A stretch of DNA of 64,000 bases from DAOPXV01 sp035352535. GTDB lineage: Bacteria > Muiribacteriota > UBA9980. The stretch spans positions 23,899 through 87,898 of the forward strand of contig CAZJFS010000003.1 in NCBI GenBank assembly GCA_964545075.1. Reading direction: 5' to 3'. Both the position numbers and the translations under genes were made by a program. The notes under the pieces were generated by a model. It had not been told where the DNA came from, searched no databases, and saw only the letters and a program-made list of their open reading frames with translations. Positions 60,185 through 64,000 of the stretch are shown piece by piece (within the stretch, counting starts at the first letter, position 1; the number at the start of each line of letters is the position of its first letter).

Positions 60185-61276
60185 ATGCCAACGAAAACCG
60201 TTAAAAAAACCGTAGTAAAACCCGCGGCGAAAAAAAACGCGGTCGGGACGAAAAAGCTCGATGTGGCAGTTGTAGGCGCGACAGGCCTTGTAGGCACGGC
60301 TTTTTTAAAACTTATCGAAAGCAGAAAGCTTCCGGTCGCCAACCTTTATCTTTTCGCCTCAGAGCGTTCGAAGAACATGAAGATAAAATGCATGGGGAAA
60401 ACGCACATCGTGCATGACGTGAATGAAGTCGAAGATTATTCATATGACGTTGCTTTCTTTTCAGCCGGAACGCAGGTCTCTCTCGATTATGCCTACCGCT
60501 TTATCGACAGGGGCGCGCTCGTCGTGGATAATTCGGCGGCATATCGTATGGCGCCTCACGTTCCTCTCGTCGTGCCTGAAATTAATTTTGAGGCCGCCCT
60601 TTCGCACGGCGGGCTAATAGCCAATCCAAACTGCTCCACCATCCAGATGGTCGTAGCGCTATGGCCGCTTCATCTGGCTTTCGGCATCAAGCGCGTCGTG
60701 GTGACGACGTTTCAGTCCGTTTCTGGTACCGGAACCCCTGCGATAGAAGAGCTTCGCGCGCAGTCGGCGACGATAATCGAGAAAGGAATCGAACGTTCCT
60801 TCCGCCATAAACTTGAAAAAAAATCGTATCCGCATCAGATAGGCTTCAACTGTCTGCCGCATATCGATAAATTCGAGGAGGACGGTTACACCAAGGAAGA
60901 ACATAAAATGATAGATGAAACCCGCAAGATCATGGGGGAGCCTAAACTCAAGATCACCGCTACCACTGTCCGCGTACCGGTTTTCAGAGGCCATTCAGAA
61001 TCGGTGAATATCGAGTTCAAAAATCCCGTTACGCCTGACGAGGTTATGGCTATTTTAAAATACGCTCCCGGTGTAACTTTGCTCGACAATCCTTCAAAGA
61101 ATGAATATCCGATGCCAGTTTTATGCGAAGGGCAGGACGACGTTTTCGTTGGCAGGATACGCCGCGACGAATCGGTTAAAAATGGCATAAACATGTGGGT
61201 CGTCGCCGATAATATACTAAAAGGCGCTGCTTTGAATGGCATTCAGATAGTCGAGAAATATTTCAATTTAAAATAA
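60185..61276 (+). CDS. asd: Aspartate-semialdehyde dehydrogenase with Lys-rich N-terminal tail
   Basis: The 363-residue enzyme carries a tail of about 24 residues (MPTKTVKKTVVKPAAKK...) before the usual start VAVVGATGLVGTAFL. The active-site Cys lies in NPNCSTIQMV, followed by QSVSGTG and RVPVFRGHSESVNIEF with the catalytic His. It reduces aspartyl phosphate to the semialdehyde feeding threonine, lysine and methionine synthesis. The tail is similar in composition and first residues to that of the biotin carboxyl carrier protein. AGGAGA lies 6-9 bases before the ATG. The upstream gap of 59 bp has no terminator, so it is likely co-transcribed with thrCB. Confidence 0.94.
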   Translation: MPTKTVKKTVVKPAAKKNAVGTKKLDVAVVGATGLVGTAFLKLIESRKLPVANLYLFASERSKNMKIKCMGKTHIVHDVNEVEDYSYDVAFFSAGTQVSLDYAYRFIDRGALVVDNSAAYRMAPHVPLVVPEINFEAALSHGGLIANPNCSTIQMVVALWPLHLAFGIKRVVVTTFQSVSGTGTPAIEELRAQSATIIEKGIERSFRHKLEKKSYPHQIGFNCLPHIDKFEEDGYTKEEHKMIDETRKIMGEPKLKITATTVRVPVFRGHSESVNIEFKNPVTPDEVMAILKYAPGVTLLDNPSKNEYPMPVLCEGQDDVFVGRIRRDESVKNGINMWVVADNILKGAALNGIQIVEKYFNLK

Positions 61277-61295
61277 TTATAAAAAGGTGATTTTA

Positions 61296-63761
61296 ATGTC
61301 TAACGAAAATTTCAGCGAAGAGACCGATTTTCTAGAGATAGATAAAAAGTGGCGTAAATTCTGGGAAGACGAGAAGATATACAAGGTCGACGTCAAGTCC
61401 GGCAAACCGAAATATTACTGCCTTGACATGTTCCCGTATCCTTCCGGAGCGGGGCTTCATGTCGGCCACTGGCGCGGATACGTTATTTCCGATGTCTGTT
61501 CGCGCCTGAAACTCATGCAGGGTTATAACGTGATGCATCCCATGGGCTGGGATTCCTTCGGGCTGCCCGCCGAGAACGACGCCATAAAGCTCGAGATTCA
61601 TCCCAGCATACTTACCAAGGAAAGGATCGACAATTTCCGCCGCCAGCTCAAGGAGATCGGCGCCGTGTATGACTGGGATCTGGAATTCGCGACGTCCGAC
61701 GTTAATTATTATAAATGGACGCAATGGATATTCGTCAAACTTTATAAAGCTGGCCTCGCCTATAGAAAGATGATGCCCATAAATTTCTGCCCTTCATGTA
61801 AGACCGGGCTCGCCAACGAGGAAGCGGCCGGAGGCGAATGCGACCGCTGCGGAAGCAAGGTCGAAAAGCGCAACATGTATCAGTGGATGCTTCGAATAAC
61901 CAAATACGCCGACCGGCTCGCGGATGACCTCGATAAGATCGAATGGCCCGAAAGCGTAAAATCGCTTCAGAGAAACTGGATAGGCCGTTCGCATGGCGCG
62001 AAGATTGATTTCATTATAGCCGATGACGCCGCCACGAAGGTAACCGTTTTTACCACGCGTCCCGACACTCTTTTCGGAGCGACGTACATGGTGCTCGCCC
62101 CTGAACACGCCCTGGTATCGAAGATAACGACTCCGACTCAGGCCGCGGCCGTCAAGAAATACGTCGATGACACCGCGAATAAGAGCGAACTCGACCGTAT
62201 TGCTGAAAGCCGTAAAAAAGACGGCGTTTTTACGGGCGCTTACGCGGTTAATCCGGTGAACGGCGAAAAAATACCTGTATGGATATCGGATTACGTTCTG
62301 GCGCATTACGGTACAGGCGCGATAATGTGCGTTCCGGGCCATGATACAAGGGATTTTGAATTCGCGAAAACCTTCGGACTTCCGATAAGGCGCGTCATAA
62401 CAAAAACGCTCGACGGCCTGGCCGATCCTATGGAAGTATCTTCCGACGACCTTCTGGAACCTTTTACCGAAGCCGGCTTCATGGTAAATTCCGGAAAATA
62501 CAGCGGAATGGATTGCGAAGAGGGGAAAATTAAAATATGCGAGGAACTTGCCGCTAAAAAGATAGGCGAGTCTTCGATTACATATAAGCTGCGCGACTGG
62601 ATATTCGCTCGGCAGCGTTACTGGGGAGAACCGATTCCGATAATCTATTGCGATAAATGCGGCGAACAGCCAGTTCCGGAAGAAGATCTTCCGGTAGTGC
62701 TGCCGCATATAGAAAAGTACAAGCCTACCGGAACCGGCCAGTCGCCTCTTGCGGCTATCGAAGAATTCGTTAACTGCAAGTGCCCGAAATGCAAGGGTCC
62801 GGCAAGGCGCGAAACCGATACCATGCCGCAATGGGCCGGCTCTTCATGGTATTTTCTCCGTTATCCGGACCTTAAGAACGATAAAGAGGCGTTTAATATC
62901 GAAGTCATGAAGAAATGGCTTCCCGTCGATCTTTATATCGGCGGAATAGAACACGCGACCCTCCATCTCCTATACGCCCGTTTTTTCGTGAAAGCGTTAT
63001 ACGACATGGGTTATCTTCCTTTCGACGAACCGTTCGCGAAGCTCTTCAATCAGGGCATTATTTACCGGAACGGATCGAAGATGAGCAAGAGCCGCGGCAA
63101 CGTCGTCAATCCTGACGAAATAGTATCGAAATACGGTTCCGACTGCCTTAGGATGTTCGAACTGTTCATCGGCCCTCCCGACATAACTTGCGAATGGAAG
63201 GACGACGGCATAATCGGCGTTTATAAGTTTCTGAAAAGGTTATATAAGACGGTCGTCAATAACGCCGGCAATAAAGATTTCGCCGAGCCCGAAGCCATGG
63301 TAAAGGCCCGCCATCGTTTCATAAAAACCGCCACGGAGCGTATGAACGCTTTTCAATTCAACACGTTCATAAGCGCCTGCATGGAATTTCTAAACTATTT
63401 GCAGACATGCGAAAAATGCTCGGCCGAAACGCTGAAAGCGATTACCATAATGCTTTCTCCCATGGCGCCGCACCTTTGCGAGGAATTCTGGCGGATTCTT
63501 GGAAATACGAAGTCGATCTTTTTAAGCGGACAATGGCCGTCTTTTGATCCGGCCCTTGCTTCGCTCGAGGAAGTCAAACTGCCGGTTCAGGTCAACGGCA
63601 AGCTGCGCGGCACCATAACGGTCCCGAAAGGCGCCGGCGAGAAAGTTGTCCGCGACGCCATAGAGCGCGACGAATTTATAATGAAGCACATCGAAGGCAA
63701 GCAGGTCATAAAATTTGTTTTCGTCGCCGACAAGATCGCGAGTTTTGTCATAAAACCATAA
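61296..63761 (+). CDS. leuS: Leucyl-tRNA synthetase
   Basis: The start at 61296 has AAAGGTGA 5 bases upstream; a GTG at 61287 is unlikely. The 821-residue class I synthetase shows the HIGH-like HVGH in PYPSGAGLHVGHWRGY, a zinc-binding CPSC...CDRCGS, the editing CP1 domain with TTRPDTLFGATYMVLAPEH, a second CDKCG...CPKC ribbon, the KMSKS motif in GSKMSKSRGN and the C-terminal VQVNGKLRG anticodon/tRNA-binding region. It charges tRNA-Leu and edits misacylated products. It follows asd after 19 bp. Confidence 0.98.
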   Translation: MSNENFSEETDFLEIDKKWRKFWEDEKIYKVDVKSGKPKYYCLDMFPYPSGAGLHVGHWRGYVISDVCSRLKLMQGYNVMHPMGWDSFGLPAENDAIKLEIHPSILTKERIDNFRRQLKEIGAVYDWDLEFATSDVNYYKWTQWIFVKLYKAGLAYRKMMPINFCPSCKTGLANEEAAGGECDRCGSKVEKRNMYQWMLRITKYADRLADDLDKIEWPESVKSLQRNWIGRSHGAKIDFIIADDAATKVTVFTTRPDTLFGATYMVLAPEHALVSKITTPTQAAAVKKYVDDTANKSELDRIAESRKKDGVFTGAYAVNPVNGEKIPVWISDYVLAHYGTGAIMCVPGHDTRDFEFAKTFGLPIRRVITKTLDGLADPMEVSSDDLLEPFTEAGFMVNSGKYSGMDCEEGKIKICEELAAKKIGESSITYKLRDWIFARQRYWGEPIPIIYCDKCGEQPVPEEDLPVVLPHIEKYKPTGTGQSPLAAIEEFVNCKCPKCKGPARRETDTMPQWAGSSWYFLRYPDLKNDKEAFNIEVMKKWLPVDLYIGGIEHATLHLLYARFFVKALYDMGYLPFDEPFAKLFNQGIIYRNGSKMSKSRGNVVNPDEIVSKYGSDCLRMFELFIGPPDITCEWKDDGIIGVYKFLKRLYKTVVNNAGNKDFAEPEAMVKARHRFIKTATERMNAFQFNTFISACMEFLNYLQTCEKCSAETLKAITIMLSPMAPHLCEEFWRILGNTKSIFLSGQWPSFDPALASLEEVKLPVQVNGKLRGTITVPKGAGEKVVRDAIERDEFIMKHIEGKQVIKFVFVADKIASFVIKP

Positions 63762-64000
63762 TGATAATAACGGGTCCAAATAAACCAACGGTCCGCTCGC
63801 TCCATTTAAATATCTTCGCGGCGGGCCGTTTTTTTAAAAATTCAAAAAATCTGATCGCTTGCGCGCTGTTTTTCATTCTGCTGCTTCCGGCTGCGTTACT
63901 TGCAATTCCATTTTCCGGCGATATCCAAAACATCGATAGCGCCGAGATAGCGGTTCTTATCGATGAAAAAGCTTTTTCGTCCGATTTTTCGATCGGCAAA
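63761..64000 (+). CDS. N-terminal fragment of an exported protein of unknown function (3' truncated)
   Basis: The frame opens with an ATG whose first base is the last base of the leuS stop (TAATG) and stays open for 80 codons to the edge of the window. The translation has a basic start, a hydrophobic helix around residues 33-49 (ACALFFILLLPAALLAI) and then a polar stretch, consistent with a signal peptide or anchor on an exported protein. A hairpin with a T-run falls within its first 25 codons, so either the overlap start or the hairpin is misleading. No family can be named from this fragment. Confidence 0.55.
   Translation, partial: MIITGPNKPTVRSLHLNIFAAGRFFKNSKNLIACALFFILLLPAALLAIPFSGDIQNIDSAEIAVLIDEKAFSSDFSIGK
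63788..63835 (+). terminator. Possible terminator after leuS, inside the next reading frame
   Basis: ACGGTCCGC and GCGGGCCGT form a 9-bp stem (one G-U) around a 24-base loop, followed by seven T. It is 27 bp after the leuS stop, the normal place for a terminator, but it lies in the start of the following open frame, so it could instead attenuate that gene. Confidence 0.5.

Noticed and set aside
61794..62831. 345-codon minus-strand frame opposite leuS
   Set aside because: It lies entirely within the conserved leuS coding region, has no promoter or Shine-Dalgarno and an atypical Arg/Phe/Tyr-rich composition.
1..64000. CRISPR arrays, tRNA/rRNA genes, insertion sequences or prophage
   Set aside because: I looked for regularly spaced repeats, tRNA-like cloverleafs with a GTTCGAATC-type arm, transposase motifs and phage structural genes and found nothing supportable by eye; covariance-model and repeat searches would settle this.

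Overview
The window reads as a chromosomal segment of an uncultured, diderm, anaerobic bacterium. Outer-membrane features are a type IV pilus secretin operon, lipoproteins, periplasmic amidases and SPOR proteins. Anaerobic features are an Rnf-type operon, many radical SAM and iron-sulfur proteins, and no respiratory oxidase. G+C looks moderate by eye. Promoters with TTGAAA/TTGACA, 16-18 bp spacers and TATAAT-like -10 boxes are easy to see. Genes are densely packed with frequent ATGA overlaps. No gap exceeds 300 bp. I see no tRNA, rRNA, CRISPR array, insertion sequence or prophage. The phylum cannot be fixed from sequence alone; candidate phyla of the Wallbacteria/Riflebacteria type are only a guess.

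Layout: 0-4.1 kb is a 5'-truncated pilM followed by pilN, pilO, pilP-like and pilQ, closed by a terminator. 4.2-11 kb holds secreted proteins of unknown role, a glycogen debranching enzyme, an M48 peptidase with N-terminal repeats and a secreted thermonuclease. 11.2-14.3 kb is an orphan five-PAS hybrid histidine kinase. 14.3-18.6 kb has a GH16-like secreted protein with an altered active site and a lutABC-type lactate oxidation operon led by a small membrane protein. 18.8-27.3 kb has an ankyrin protein, a zinc/cadmium-type P-ATPase, a RuvC/YqgF-fold protein, a sugar ABC importer without its ATPase, and a double-SPOR protein. 27.3-34 kb is an Rnf operon (C-D-G-E-A-small ORF-B) followed by an AmmeMemoRadiSam radical SAM gene. 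34.1-42.8 kb has a TPR protein, a nitrilase-fold amidohydrolase, a kinase-less multi-TM sensor, a GAF protein, two large amidases around a small lipoprotein, and lexA. 43.1-52 kb is one operon of five tandem B12-binding radical SAM proteins plus a membrane protein. 52-64 kb has cell-envelope and hydrolase genes, biotin carboxyl carrier protein, dihydrolipoyl dehydrogenase, thrC-thrB-asd, leuS and the start of another gene.

Two regions stand out. First, the 8.9-kb radical SAM operon: five paralogues in three subfamilies, translationally coupled to a membrane protein, with a fossil of the duplication that produced one copy still visible between genes. It looks like a multistep B12-dependent modification pathway of unknown product. 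Second, the Rnf operon keeps the ferredoxin-like clusters, but by eye it lacks the RnfC glycine-rich nucleotide/FMN motif, the RnfG covalent-FMN motif and most intramembrane cysteines of RnfA/RnfE, so it is probably not a standard ferredoxin:NAD oxidoreductase. Other points are a palindromic candidate SOS box in front of lexA, a 41-bp tandem repeat with a CGGA-N6-TCCG dyad, and matching lysine-rich N-terminal tails on two metabolic enzymes.
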